64,000 nucleotides of DNA from Haloferax sp046557615. Lineage in GTDB: Archaea; Halobacteriota; Halobacteria; Halobacteriales; Haloferacaceae. How positions within the stretch are numbered: the first letter of the stretch is position 1; every line of letters starts with the position of its first letter. Positions 14,889 to 22,746 of the stretch are shown one piece after another. The notes under the pieces are model-generated. The model was not told where the DNA came from. It saw nothing but the letters and a program-made list of their open reading frames with translations, and did not search any database. The translations under genes were made by a program, and so were the position numbers. The stretch is from assembly GCF_046557615.1 (NCBI RefSeq), contig NZ_JBKIII010000001.1:1116001-1180000 (forward strand), given 5' to 3'.

Positions 14889-15575
14889 TCAGTATTCGGT
14901 CCCTTTTCGCGCTCTGATTCCACTGTCCATCGGGTGTTTGTGTTTTCGAACTTCGGTCACGAGTTCTGCGTGGTCGAAGAGGTACGTCGGCTTCTCGTGA
15001 CTTCCCGTGAGTATCAGTTCGAGGTTCTCGGGTTTGCGCTCGATGAGGCCGAGAACGTCGGATTCGTCGATGAGGCCCGACGAGACGGCGTACAGTACTT
15101 CGTCGAGAACGAGCATGTGCATCCCGTCTTCGGGGTCACCCGAAAGCGAAAGGGGTTCGGTCAAATCGACACCAGCGGCGGCGTCGATGAGTTCGTTCGT
15201 TCGTTCGAGTCCGGCCTGCGCTTCGGTGGCGTGGTCGTCTTCGTTCGAGCCATCGCGCATGCCGTGCCAGCCGTAGTGGCCGGTGTTTTCGTAGGAAAGT
15301 CCGGGCATCGCGGCAATCGCGTTGTACTCGCCGCGAACGGATTCGACGCTGTCTGCGCCGCCTTTCATGAACTGGAGGATGTGAACGCGATAGCCGTGTC
15401 CTGCGGCGCGAAATGCCATCCCGAGTGCGGCGGTCGTCTTTCCTTTGCCGCCACCCCACCACGCTTGGACGAGACCGAACTCGTCGGGTGCGCTCGGTTG
15501 GATCTCTTGTGCAGTCGGGGTGACACCGCCACCAGGCGTCCGTCGGCGTGTCGACTCGGGGTCGTGGTCGTCCAT
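14889..15575 (-). CDS. cobA: Cob(I)alamin/cob(I)yrinate a,c-diamide adenosyltransferase
   Basis: The protein has 228 residues, CobA/CobO/BtuR type. The P-loop is 'WWGGGKGKTTAALGMAFRA' (about residues 39-57), followed by 'HILQFMKGG' and the Walker-B-like 'MLVLDEVLYAVSSGLID', then 'ILTGSHEKPTYLFDHAELVTEVRKHKHPM', the family's C-terminal signature. The enzyme transfers the adenosyl group of ATP to Co(I) corrinoids, the step that makes adenosylated intermediates for the rest of this cluster. The N-terminal 30 residues are polar and probably disordered. It is 40 nt downstream of the CobD-like gene on the same strand and likely ends the cobalamin transcription unit. Confidence 0.94.
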   Translation of the reverse strand: MDDHDPESTRRRTPGGGVTPTAQEIQPSAPDEFGLVQAWWGGGKGKTTAALGMAFRAAGHGYRVHILQFMKGGADSVESVRGEYNAIAAMPGLSYENTGHYGWHGMRDGSNEDDHATEAQAGLERTNELIDAAAGVDLTEPLSLSGDPEDGMHMLVLDEVLYAVSSGLIDESDVLGLIERKPENLELILTGSHEKPTYLFDHAELVTEVRKHKHPMDSGIRARKGTEY

Positions 15576-15615
15576 ACCAACATACTGGTGGCCGCCTGTT
15601 TCAGCCTATTGAGTC

Positions 15616-16629
15616 TCAGATTGCTTCGGCGAGTGCGTCGAGAAGACGTTCGTTTTCGTGCGGACGGCGGATGTTCATACGGATGTGTGAGTCCAACCCC
15701 TCGTAGAACCGTGCATCTCGGAGTGCGAACCCGTGACTTCGGGTAACCTCGAGTGCGTGGTCAACGTCAGGGGCGCGAAAAAGAATGAGTGAGCTATCTG
15801 CTGGATACGGTTCGTAACCGAGTCGGCTTAGCTCGTCGATTATCTTTGGACATTCGGTTTTGATGCGCTCACGAGTCTCTTCGAGGAAGTCGGTCTGCTT
15901 GAGGCAGTACGTCGCCACCTCGACCGCAGGAGACGAGAGAACCCACGTACAGCGGGCACGGTTGAGTCGGTCACGAAGCTCACCCGTCGCAGCAGCAAAG
16001 CCCGCTCGGAGCGCCGGGACGCCGAAGACGTTCGTCACAGAGTGCAGCGCGATAACGCCGTCGAGACCAGCGACACTGGGGAGTGCCGTGAACCCGAGAT
16101 ACGATTCGTCTACGAGGACCGGCGTGTCTGCGTATTGGCACTCACAGAGGAATGCCCGTAGCTCTTCGGTCGGGTACGCCGCCCCTGTCGGATTTCCGGG
16201 ATTGCTCAGGATGACTGCGGCGTGTTCGTCGGGGTCGGTATCCGCGAGCATCGATTCGTGAGAAATCTCCACTGGCGTTCCACCTTGGAGCCGAACCTCA
16301 CGGGTGTACTCGCCACAGCACGGGGCGGGAATCGCCACCGTGTCACCGGGCGAAACCGTGACACCGACTGCGAGACGGATTGCATCGACGACTCCTGCGG
16401 CAGGAATGATGTGTTGTGGTTCACAACCAACGAAATCCGCCGCAGCGACTCGAAATCCTGCGTAGTCATCGAGCGAGTAGCGACGCGAGGTCGAGAGCGA
16501 CGATTCGTACACGCTGGCGAGTCCCTTCGGTCGCTCCGGGTTCGACCCAAGACTGAAATCGACCAGGGTGTGGTCCGCAGTCCCACCGTGTGATACGTGG
16601 TCGACGTGGGGTACTGAACCGGGGTCCAT
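15616..16629 (-). CDS. CobD-like aminotransferase-fold protein lacking the PLP lysine
   Basis: The protein has 337 residues from the ATG at 16629, chosen because it aligns with the CobD start further along ('MDPGSV..' against 'MDSESV..'); an in-frame start at 16677 also exists. It is a fold-type I aminotransferase closely similar to the neighbouring CobD over its whole length, keeping 'SNPGNPTG', the 'VLVDESY' Asp and the 'LRAGF' Arg. The Schiff-base lysine is missing: CobD has 'SLTKMFGLP' (Lys199), this protein 'SVTNVFGVP' (Asn200). The aromatic/Ser cofactor clamp also differs ('PAPCCGEY' for 'PEPSFGEY'). It is probably a duplicated pseudoenzyme or a protein with a new role, not an L-threonine-phosphate decarboxylase. 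It follows cbiZ by 98 nt. Confidence 0.85.
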   Translation of the reverse strand: MDPGSVPHVDHVSHGGTADHTLVDFSLGSNPERPKGLASVYESSLSTSRRYSLDDYAGFRVAAADFVGCEPQHIIPAAGVVDAIRLAVGVTVSPGDTVAIPAPCCGEYTREVRLQGGTPVEISHESMLADTDPDEHAAVILSNPGNPTGAAYPTEELRAFLCECQYADTPVLVDESYLGFTALPSVAGLDGVIALHSVTNVFGVPALRAGFAAATGELRDRLNRARCTWVLSSPAVEVATYCLKQTDFLEETRERIKTECPKIIDELSRLGYEPYPADSSLILFRAPDVDHALEVTRSHGFALRDARFYEGLDSHIRMNIRRPHENERLLDALAEAI

Positions 16630-16727
16630 AGGAACGTACAGTATTTCAGCGATAATCAATGCTTCCTCGGTTGCCATTTAGATACCACCGATGATTTCCC
16701 AGAAAATTCTGCCCCTCACTGGACATT

Positions 16728-17432
16728 CTATAACCGAGAGACTGCCGCACAGTCGTCGGCAACGACACCATAGTGGGCGTCTTTGACACTCTTCGGTATT
16801 GGGTCAGTCTCGTATCGAGAGTCGAGACTCGCCATGAGTGCGTCACGAACACAAATTCGCGCCGCGTTTCCAACGTCTGTCGCACTTCCCGAAAACGTCG
16901 CAGACTCACCAGTTGGGTCGCATGCGGCGACGACTGCATCCGTCGTCGTCCCCGGAGAGCCACACCGCGCGAGCAACACAGCGGCCTTCGATTCTGCGGC
17001 AACTGCGACGAGGTTCGACAGCGCACCCGGTTCTAACGAACGCGTCGTTCCAACGAAGATGTTGACCGTTCCAGCGGAGTCCGAATCTGCCGAACTCGGC
17101 TGTTTCGGTGCCGATACCTCCTCACCAATCGGCAGTGCCGCCGGGTTCGACACCCCGCCGGTCACGACTGCTTCGACCGAACCAAATCGCGCACGGCGAG
17201 CGTGTTCCTGGCTAACGCCGGTGAGCAACGTCGGACCGGGCGTCGAAAATCCTGCTTTCGTGCGTCGCTCGTCGATGTACTCGTCGAGGTCTGTCTTCGG
17301 CCACCCCTCGGGAACGGTGATGTTGTAGGCGACCGCCCCACGAGACTCGCCACCGGCGTAGCCAGTCGAGAGCCACCGCGTCTCTGGGCGAGACAGTTGA
17401 CACACCCCATCTCGTTGTGCCGTTTCAAACAT
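16728..17432 (-). CDS. cbiZ: Adenosylcobinamide amidohydrolase CbiZ
   Basis: The protein has 234 residues from the ATG at 17432 ('MFETAQRDGV'); an ATG at 17441 adds three residues. CbiZ signatures are present: 'TRWLSTGYAGG', 'AAYN'-like 'AVAYNITVPEGW', 'TLLTGVSQEHARRARFGSVEAVVTGGVSNPA', 'TVNIFVGT' and the late 'GSATDVGNAARICVRDAL'. The enzyme removes the aminopropanol side chain of adenosylcobinamide to give adenosylcobyric acid, the archaeal route for salvaging incomplete corrinoids. The start codon overlaps the end of cobD by 8 nt. Together with CbiB and CobY/CobS it lets the cell rebuild cobamides from imported cobinamide. Confidence 0.93.
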   Translation of the reverse strand: MFETAQRDGVCQLSRPETRWLSTGYAGGESRGAVAYNITVPEGWPKTDLDEYIDERRTKAGFSTPGPTLLTGVSQEHARRARFGSVEAVVTGGVSNPAALPIGEEVSAPKQPSSADSDSAGTVNIFVGTTRSLEPGALSNLVAVAAESKAAVLLARCGSPGTTTDAVVAACDPTGESATFSGSATDVGNAARICVRDALMASLDSRYETDPIPKSVKDAHYGVVADDCAAVSRL

Positions 17433-18432
17433 CGAGTGCATGCAGGAGACGGTCGTTTTCGTCCGGGTATTTTACCGCGACGCGGATGTGCGAATCGAGC
17501 GTCGGAAACGTCGTCGCATCACGGATAGCGACGCCACGCTCGCGTGTCTGTGTGACGAGCGATTCGATAGAGTCGTCGCCGACGTCACAGAGGACGAACG
17601 GCGCGTCAGAGGGGAACGTATCGAATCGCGTCGAAAGCCGCTGAACCATACGTTGACGCTCGGATTCGACGCGCTCGCGGGTTCGGGCGACGAACTCGGT
17701 ATCTCGCATACAGTGTGCGCCAACCGCGGCCGCAGGCGTCGAGAGCGACCACGCTCGCCGAGCGACGGCGAGGGTGTCGCGGATGTCACCCGATGCGACA
17801 GCGAATCCTGCGCGAATCCCGGGAAGCCCGAACATCTTGGTCAGCGAGCGAGCCACGATGACGCCTGGTTCGCCCGCGACACTGGGGACCGACGTGAAAT
17901 CCAGAAACGCCTCGTCCACGACGAGTACTGTCCCAGATTCTCTGCATCGGTCAGCAAAGCCCAGCAAGTCGTCTCGTGGTGTCACCTCACCAGTCGGGTT
18001 GTTCGGTGTACACACGATGGCGACGGCGTGGTCCGTCGGGTCCGATTCGAGGAGTTCGTGGTGTGCAACCGTCACCGGAGTTGCCCCCTGTAACTGGATT
18101 TCGCGCTCGTACTCACCGAAACTGGGCTCGGGAACGAGCGCCGTGTCGCCGGGGCCGAGGGTGACTTCGAGCGCGAGTCGAAGTGCTTCGAGTCCGCCTG
18201 CGGTCGGAATTACCTCACTGGCATCGCAATCGACGTACTTCGCTGCGGCCGCACGAAAGTCGTGATAGTCGTCGTCGGGATAGCGCGTCGATGCATCGAA
18301 GGCAGACTGGTAGATGGCTTCGACACCCTCTGGGCGCTCCGGGTTGGTGTTCGCACTGAAATCGAGTACGTCGGGGTCGGTGGTGCCGCCGTGGGGAACG
18401 CGAGTGGCGCGCGCGACTGACTCAGAGTCCAT
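17425..18432 (-). CDS. cobD: L-threonine-O-3-phosphate decarboxylase CobD
   Basis: The protein has 335 residues from the ATG at 18432, which overlaps the end of cobT by 11 nt. It is a PLP-dependent fold-type I enzyme: 'DFSANTNPERPEG' opening typical of CobD, 'TPNNPTGEV', 'VVDEAFLDF', and the Schiff-base Lys199 in 'SLTKMFGLPGIRAGF'. CobD makes (R)-1-amino-2-propanol phosphate, the linker between the corrin ring and the lower nucleotide. Histidinol-phosphate aminotransferase is the close alternative, but the location inside the cobamide operon decides for CobD. A lysine-less paralogue lies two genes downstream. Confidence 0.92.
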   Translation of the reverse strand: MDSESVARATRVPHGGTTDPDVLDFSANTNPERPEGVEAIYQSAFDASTRYPDDDYHDFRAAAAKYVDCDASEVIPTAGGLEALRLALEVTLGPGDTALVPEPSFGEYEREIQLQGATPVTVAHHELLESDPTDHAVAIVCTPNNPTGEVTPRDDLLGFADRCRESGTVLVVDEAFLDFTSVPSVAGEPGVIVARSLTKMFGLPGIRAGFAVASGDIRDTLAVARRAWSLSTPAAAVGAHCMRDTEFVARTRERVESERQRMVQRLSTRFDTFPSDAPFVLCDVGDDSIESLVTQTRERGVAIRDATTFPTLDSHIRVAVKYPDENDRLLHALDV

Positions 18433-19423
18433 CTTCGACACCATCCACGGCGGCGGGGTCGAGACGCGAGAGAACGTCGAGAGCCGCCGTTTCCACGTCA
18501 CCGAGGACGCCCATCTGGTCGGCGAGCATGAGCGCACCGCCCATCCCTGCGCCTTCTTTGGCCTCGCCTTCGGCGTACTGTGAGAGCGGGTGCGTCTCGA
18601 ATCCGGGGTCGGTGACGACGAGTTCGAGCGAGAGTGACTCGGCGGCGTCGGCAAACTCAGGGATGTCGTCGGCGACGTAACTCGTGGTTGCAATCGTCAC
18701 CTCACCGACTGCACCTGCGTGGCGAGCGAGTGCGGCGGCTGCGAGCATCTGTGTGCCGCCGCCGAGCGTCACGTCGATTTCGGATTCGAGTGCGCCCACG
18801 GTCAGCCCCGCAACGACGGGAAGCACTGGGTCGCCGAGGAAGCGAGCGGCCAGTTCAGGTTGGTGTGCGCTCTGGCCAGGTGTGATACCGCTCGCGCCGA
18901 ATGCCTCGGAGACGACTTCTTCTTTCAGTCCAGTCGGGTTCTCCGGGAGCGACGACGAGACGGGGATGTCCTCGCCGAGCGCGCGAAGCACGCCCATCGC
19001 AGTCGTCGTCCCGCCGGGGACTGTCTCGCCGATGACGAGTTCGTCTTCGGGAAACGCGGTTCCGAGTTGGCGGGCGGCCTCGAATATACCCGGTGCAGTC
19101 GGCACGGGGTCGGCCTCGCGGATGTCGCGTCCGGGTTTTGCACCCACGTCGATTGTCGGTGCTGCCGTCGGTTCGGCGAGTCCGGCATCGACCACGAGCG
19201 CGTCGAACCCAGTCAGTTCGCGGACGGCGCGGGTGATGGCCGCAGGCGTCGGACAACCCGTCGGACTCACGGGAGTGACGGGCGAGCGGACGGTGCGACC
19301 GTATTCGATGATTTCGGCGTCCGCGCTCGGGGTATGTCCGACGAGCGAGGGGTCTGCACCGGCGGCGCTGAGGCCGGGAATCTTCGCCGTCTGGGTCGTC
19401 CCCGCGACGAGGATTACGCGCAT
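18422..19423 (-). CDS. cobT: Archaeal CobT, nicotinate mononucleotide:base phosphoribosyltransferase family
   Basis: The protein has 333 residues. The archaeal CobT-type signatures are 'VGAKPGRDIREADPVP', 'ELVIGETVPGGTTTAMGVL', 'DVTLGGGTQMLAAAALARHAG' and 'ETHPLSQYAEGEAKEGAGMGGALM'. This family activates the lower-ligand base by forming its alpha-ribotide from nicotinate mononucleotide, giving alpha-ribazole phosphate for CobS. Archaeal members are shorter and divergent from bacterial CobT, and base preference cannot be read here. It overlaps cobY by 10 nt at its start and cobD by 11 nt at its end. Confidence 0.9.
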   Translation of the reverse strand: MRVILVAGTTQTAKIPGLSAAGADPSLVGHTPSADAEIIEYGRTVRSPVTPVSPTGCPTPAAITRAVRELTGFDALVVDAGLAEPTAAPTIDVGAKPGRDIREADPVPTAPGIFEAARQLGTAFPEDELVIGETVPGGTTTAMGVLRALGEDIPVSSSLPENPTGLKEEVVSEAFGASGITPGQSAHQPELAARFLGDPVLPVVAGLTVGALESEIDVTLGGGTQMLAAAALARHAGAVGEVTIATTSYVADDIPEFADAAESLSLELVVTDPGFETHPLSQYAEGEAKEGAGMGGALMLADQMGVLGDVETAALDVLSRLDPAAVDGVEDGL

Positions 19424-20028
19424 CGGTCCTCCGCGAGGTCGATATCTGTCGGTCGGTTCACGTTGAGTGCCAAAGCGTCGTCTGTCGATAAGTACACGGT
19501 TGAGGTAGGTTCTGAGTGTTCGTCGGTCGATGCAGATTCAGGAGTCGATTCGGGAACTGGAGCGACCACGCCCAGTCCGGTCGGACAGACTGCCGTGTCC
19601 CGGTAGTCGAAGACGAGCGAGTCGTCGATACTCGCACCAAGCCGACGCTTGAGCGAGACGGGAACACAGGCAGTACAGGAGTCGCCGTTGGATGCCGCAA
19701 CGAGGTCGTCGATGTGGTCGTCCCGGAGCAACGGGAGGTCGGAAACGACCGTTACGACCGGCGGTTCGACGCGTTCGAGCGCGAATCCGAGGTCGGCGAC
19801 GTAGCCCTCGCCGGGCGCGTCGATGAGAGTTATCTCGCGTTCGCGGGCGCGAGCGCGAGTCTCGGCTGATTGGTCAGAGACGACCGCGTAGATGGTTTCG
19901 ACACAGGACTCATGGAGTGCATCAACCACGCGGTCGAACATCGTGCGACCACAGATTTCGACCAGTGGTTTCTCGATGTCCGAATCGAGGCGCGTCCCCC
20001 GACCGCCGCACATCAAAAGAGCGTCCAT
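19414..20028 (-). CDS. cobY: GTP:adenosylcobinamide-phosphate guanylyltransferase CobY
   Basis: The protein has 204 residues with a nucleotidyltransferase fold. 'MDALLMCGGRGTRLDSDIEKPLVEICGRTMFDRVVDAL' contains the G-G-x-G-T-R-L nucleotide loop and the conserved Lys; 'VVTVVSDLPLLRDDHID' carries the metal-binding Asp. CobY is the archaeal, kinase-free replacement for bacterial CobU and makes adenosylcobinamide-GDP. Residues about 150-185 form a Ser/Thr/Glu-rich insertion before the last motif 'LALNVNRPTDIDLAE'. It overlaps cobS by 16 nt and cobT by 10 nt. Confidence 0.9.
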   Translation of the reverse strand: MDALLMCGGRGTRLDSDIEKPLVEICGRTMFDRVVDALHESCVETIYAVVSDQSAETRARAREREITLIDAPGEGYVADLGFALERVEPPVVTVVSDLPLLRDDHIDDLVAASNGDSCTACVPVSLKRRLGASIDDSLVFDYRDTAVCPTGLGVVAPVPESTPESASTDEHSEPTSTVYLSTDDALALNVNRPTDIDLAEDRCA

Positions 20029-20777
20029 ACCACCACTCCGGTGTGAATCGCGGCCGCCCGCGAGAGTTCGTTCGTCGCGCCGATGAGGTCACCAGAGACC
20101 CCGCCGAGTCGAGTCTGTCCCCACGAGCGCATCGCCAGTGCGACGAGCGGCCCGCAGGCAAATGCCGCCAGCACCGCCCACCCGCCGGAACGTGCGGCGA
20201 GAAGGACGAGCGGGAGGCACGCGACAGCAACGCCGAATAGGTGGCTCCTGTCGTTCTCGCCGACGAGCGCCGACCCAAGTCCCTCGTGCGCCGGGGTTCC
20301 GAGACAGACGAGCATCGCCATGCCTACTTTCGCGCCGACTTCGGCGGCGATAGCGATGGCGATGCCAGCAGTCAGACCGATTCGCCCGCTCGCGCCTGCG
20401 AGACCGAGTGCGCCGAGCGCGAGGACGACGAGTGTCACACCCAGTGCAAGCGCACCGCCGACGCCCGTTTGCGAGTCTTTCAGGACGTCGAGGCGGTGGT
20501 CTGCGTCGCCGTGAACGACGGCGGCATCGCCGAGGTCGGCGAGGCCATCGGCGTGGGTGACACCCGTGAGGAGATAGAGGGTGACGAGATAGCCCGCGGC
20601 CCCGGTCGCAACCGGAAGCGGAAGCAAGAGCGGAATCGCGGCGAGTGCGCCGACGACGTAGCCGACGAGCGGAAATACGCCGGGCGAGCGTCTGAACGCC
20701 TCCCAGGTTCCCTCGTCGCTGCCGACGGGGAGTCGCGTGAGGAAGCTCAGTCCGCCGCGGAGGGCGGTTAGAACCAC
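20013..20777 (-). CDS. cobS: Adenosylcobinamide-GDP ribazoletransferase CobS
   Basis: The protein has 254 residues, a polytopic membrane protein with about six or seven hydrophobic segments. The family motif 'VTHADGLADLGDAAVVHGDADHRLDVLKDSQTGVGGALAL' carries the conserved metal-binding Asp residues. CobS joins adenosylcobinamide-GDP to alpha-ribazole (phosphate), completing the nucleotide loop at the membrane. It opens with 'TALRGGLSFLTRLPVG', also typical. It overlaps cbiB upstream by 10 nt and cobY downstream by 16 nt. Confidence 0.93.
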   Translation of the reverse strand: MVLTALRGGLSFLTRLPVGSDEGTWEAFRRSPGVFPLVGYVVGALAAIPLLLPLPVATGAAGYLVTLYLLTGVTHADGLADLGDAAVVHGDADHRLDVLKDSQTGVGGALALGVTLVVLALGALGLAGASGRIGLTAGIAIAIAAEVGAKVGMAMLVCLGTPAHEGLGSALVGENDRSHLFGVAVACLPLVLLAARSGGWAVLAAFACGPLVALAMRSWGQTRLGGVSGDLIGATNELSRAAAIHTGVVVWTLF

Positions 20778-21670
20778 GCAATCACCCCTGCGAGGGCGAA
20801 CGCGGCGAGTCCCGCACGCGAAACGATGTCGATGCCTCGGGTCGCAGTCGCCACGTCGGGCAACTCAGTACCGCCATCGAGGCGGTAGTTTCCGGGTTTC
20901 TCCAGTCGTGTATCGAGGAGGACGGCAATCGTCGCCATCGGCCACCCCGAGTTGGGAGACGAAGGTCGGCGAGCGAGCCGGGAACTCTCGCGGAGTGCCA
21001 GCGGTGCGCCCGAAACGAGTGCGAGTAAAGCCGCCGAGACCCGCGCTGGAAGCCACATCACCACGTCGTCGAGGCGGGCGGGAACGGTTCCGACTGCCTT
21101 GTGCTGGTAGCCGAGCATGGAGTCCAGTGTGTTGACGGCCTTGACCCACGCCGCCGCGCCCGCCGCCCCAGCGAGAGAGACCGGTGCGACGAGTGAAAAC
21201 GCGAGCAGTGGGCCGACGAGTCCATCGGCGAGGTTCTCCGCCGCACTTTCGACCGTCGCGCTTCGGAGTTCGGCCGCAGAGAGGTCGCTGGCATCGCGTC
21301 CAGCGAGTGCGCGAAGTTCGAATCGCGCCGTGTCGAGGTCGGCTTCGGTCGCCGCGACGACCGTTGTCGCTGCATCGAGGAGCATCCGACGACTCGTGGC
21401 CGAGAACAAGACGAGTCCAGCAACGAGTGTGCCGACTACGGGTGCAACGGAACTCGCACTCAAAACCACGCTCGCAGCGACTGCGGCGGCGAACAGCGGA
21501 AGAACGAGGGCGATAGCCATGCTGACTGCGATGGGGTGTGCCCACTCGCGGTCGAAGCGTGCGACGAGTCGGCCGAACCACGCAACCGGATGTATCCGAA
21601 GCGGTGGTTCGGCGACGACGTGGTCTAAGCCCGCGGCGAGAGCGACAGCCACCGTCGCAGTCAGCGCCAT
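20768..21670 (-). CDS. cbiB: Adenosylcobinamide-phosphate synthase CbiB
   Basis: The protein has 300 residues with several membrane helices. Signatures: 'HPVAWFGRLVARFDREW', 'ELRALAGRDASDLSAAELRSATVESAAENLADGLVGPLLAF', 'KAVNTLDSMLGY', 'RLDDVVMWLPARVSA' and 'SPNSGWPMATIA'. CbiB attaches aminopropanol phosphate, the product of CobD, to adenosylcobyric acid. It is therefore the step after CbiZ in the salvage route encoded by this operon. It overlaps its neighbours by about 10 nt on both sides, showing tight translational coupling. Confidence 0.94.
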   Translation of the reverse strand: MALTATVAVALAAGLDHVVAEPPLRIHPVAWFGRLVARFDREWAHPIAVSMAIALVLPLFAAAVAASVVLSASSVAPVVGTLVAGLVLFSATSRRMLLDAATTVVAATEADLDTARFELRALAGRDASDLSAAELRSATVESAAENLADGLVGPLLAFSLVAPVSLAGAAGAAAWVKAVNTLDSMLGYQHKAVGTVPARLDDVVMWLPARVSAALLALVSGAPLALRESSRLARRPSSPNSGWPMATIAVLLDTRLEKPGNYRLDGGTELPDVATATRGIDIVSRAGLAAFALAGVIAWF

Positions 21671-22296
21671 TCGAGATCTCCCGCGCGAAGGCGCGTCGCA
21701 AACGCAGTCAATGGTAGCTCGTTTACATCGACGAACTGCCCTCCGACAGACTCGACACCGCCGTCAGTCTCGGGGTCGTCACCGACGTGCGTGATAGCAG
21801 ACACCTCGACATCGAGCCCACGGGCAAGCGCGCTAAAGGCCTGTTCGTGTGGTTTACGCCAGCCACAGGCCACACTGGTGACAATCGTGTCGAATCCACG
21901 CCGGTCGAGGTCGGAGCGAATGAGCGTTCGCGCGACGAGTTCTGGGACCGAACAGTTCGAGAGCAAACCCACCGGTCCTGCGTCGCGGGCGGCCTCGACG
22001 GCCTCGACTGCACCGGGACGAGTCGTCACTTCGGGGTCGAACGCCGAGATGACTGCTCGACGCGCCGCGTTGTCGGGTGATTCGACGCCGCGAGACCGGA
22101 GTGCGGCCGCGACGTGGGCAGGGAGTGGAACTTCTGCACCTTCCGGCGCGTCGATGTGAACCTCGCGGTAGGCGTCGTCCCAGTCGTCGGGGACAGTGAC
22201 ATCGTAGTCACGGAGCGCGTCAGCGACGGCTTGACCGGGGTCAGTCGGGTACGCGACATCAACGAGCGTGCCAAAGAGGTCGAACGATACTCCCAC
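21661..22296 (-). CDS. HAD-superfamily hydrolase, first gene of the cobalamin operon
   Basis: The protein has 211 residues. HAD motifs: 'FDLFGTLVD' with nucleophile Asp6, 'GLLSNCSVPELV' (motif II Ser), 'WRKPHEQAF' (Lys) and 'THVGDDPETDGGVES' (motif IV). The residue two after the nucleophile is Phe, not the Asp general acid that most HAD phosphatases carry, so it could be a phosphatase with altered chemistry or a dehalogenase-type member. Its stop overlaps cbiB by 10 nt, making it the leader of the operon. Cobamide assembly needs a phosphatase for alpha-ribazole phosphate or adenosylcobalamin phosphate, and no CobC or CobZ is in the window; this gene is a candidate. That function is inference. 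Confidence 0.82.
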   Translation of the reverse strand: MGVSFDLFGTLVDVAYPTDPGQAVADALRDYDVTVPDDWDDAYREVHIDAPEGAEVPLPAHVAAALRSRGVESPDNAARRAVISAFDPEVTTRPGAVEAVEAARDAGPVGLLSNCSVPELVARTLIRSDLDRRGFDTIVTSVACGWRKPHEQAFSALARGLDVEVSAITHVGDDPETDGGVESVGGQFVDVNELPLTAFATRLRAGDLEWR

Positions 22297-22309
22297 TACG
22301 ATTGCATCG

Positions 22310-22423
22310 ATGAAAGTCTACTTGAATTTAGCGAAGCACTGTCGCCGACCACCCCGCAGACCGAACCGACGTAACTGGGTTCGGTACTTCATCCGCAAGG
22401 GCTACGAAGACATCTTCGCGTAA
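22310..22423 (+). CDS. Possible 37-residue basic microprotein
   Basis: An ATG-started frame, divergent from the HAD gene 13 nt away, encodes a very basic peptide ('KHCRRPPRRPNRRNW' in the middle) ending 'VRYFIRKGYEDIFA'. The last third has a protein-like aromatic and hydrophobic pattern. It could be a small RNA-binding protein or the remnant of a longer gene. I know no family. Its stop codon is part of a GTAAGAC heptamer like those at the cdrS promoter. Confidence 0.3.
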   Translation: MKVYLNLAKHCRRPPRRPNRRNWVRYFIRKGYEDIFA

Positions 22424-22485
22424 GACGCCGCTCAGTCCCTCGTTTTCGTTGTAAAATCGAGTCCCAGAGATATTTGAACCTACTC

Positions 22486-22502
22486 GCAAATCAGAGATTT
22501 GC
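22486..22502. repeat. Inverted repeat GCAAATC-AGA-GATTTGC
   Basis: Perfect 7-bp arms with a 3-nt centre lie in the gap between the microprotein frame and tRNA-Tyr. It may be a hairpin or a regulator site; nothing else in this gap is recognisable. Confidence 0.4.
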
Positions 22503-22561
22503 TCGCTGCTCAAATCGGGTCGAGGGAGACGTCTCACTGCTCACGCCGTTCGCAGGAAAAG

Positions 22562-22635
22562 TCCGCTCTCCCCGATTTGAACGGGGGACAAGCCGATCTA
22601 CAGTCGGCTGCTCTGCCAGGCTGAGCTAAGAGCGG
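22562..22635 (-). tRNA. tRNA-Tyr (anticodon GUA)
   Basis: On the minus strand 74 nt fold into a complete cloverleaf: acceptor stem CCGCTCT/AGAGCGG with discriminator A, D stem GCTC/GAGC, anticodon stem GCCGA/TCGGC around loop CTGTAGA (anticodon GTA), a 5-nt variable loop and T stem CCCCG/CGGGG with loop TTCAAAT. The C1-G72 first pair is the archaeal tyrosine identity element. No intron and no encoded CCA are present. A TATA-like box lies about 28 nt upstream. Confidence 0.96.
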
Positions 22636-22659
22636 TCACTGATGAGTAGCCGAGGGACG

Positions 22660-22667
22660 TTTTTAAC
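22660..22667 (-). promoter_or_regulatory. TATA-like box of tRNA-Tyr
   Basis: On the minus strand this reads GTTAAAAA, centred about 28 nt before the first base of the tRNA, the standard archaeal distance. Confidence 0.6.
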
Positions 22668-22746
22668 CATTATCATTCGACTACGCGGGTGACACACGTC
22701 AGACGCGAAGCAAGATTGAAATAGTACCACAGGGATACACGCATGA

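Noticed and set aside
16629..16677. Longer start for the CobD-like protein
   Set aside because: The extra 16 residues do not align with CobD, while the ATG at 16629 aligns exactly with the CobD start.
14621..22296. Cobalamin riboswitch upstream of the cob genes
   Set aside because: I looked for a structured leader before the HAD gene and before cobA and found none; B12 riboswitches are also not expected in archaea.
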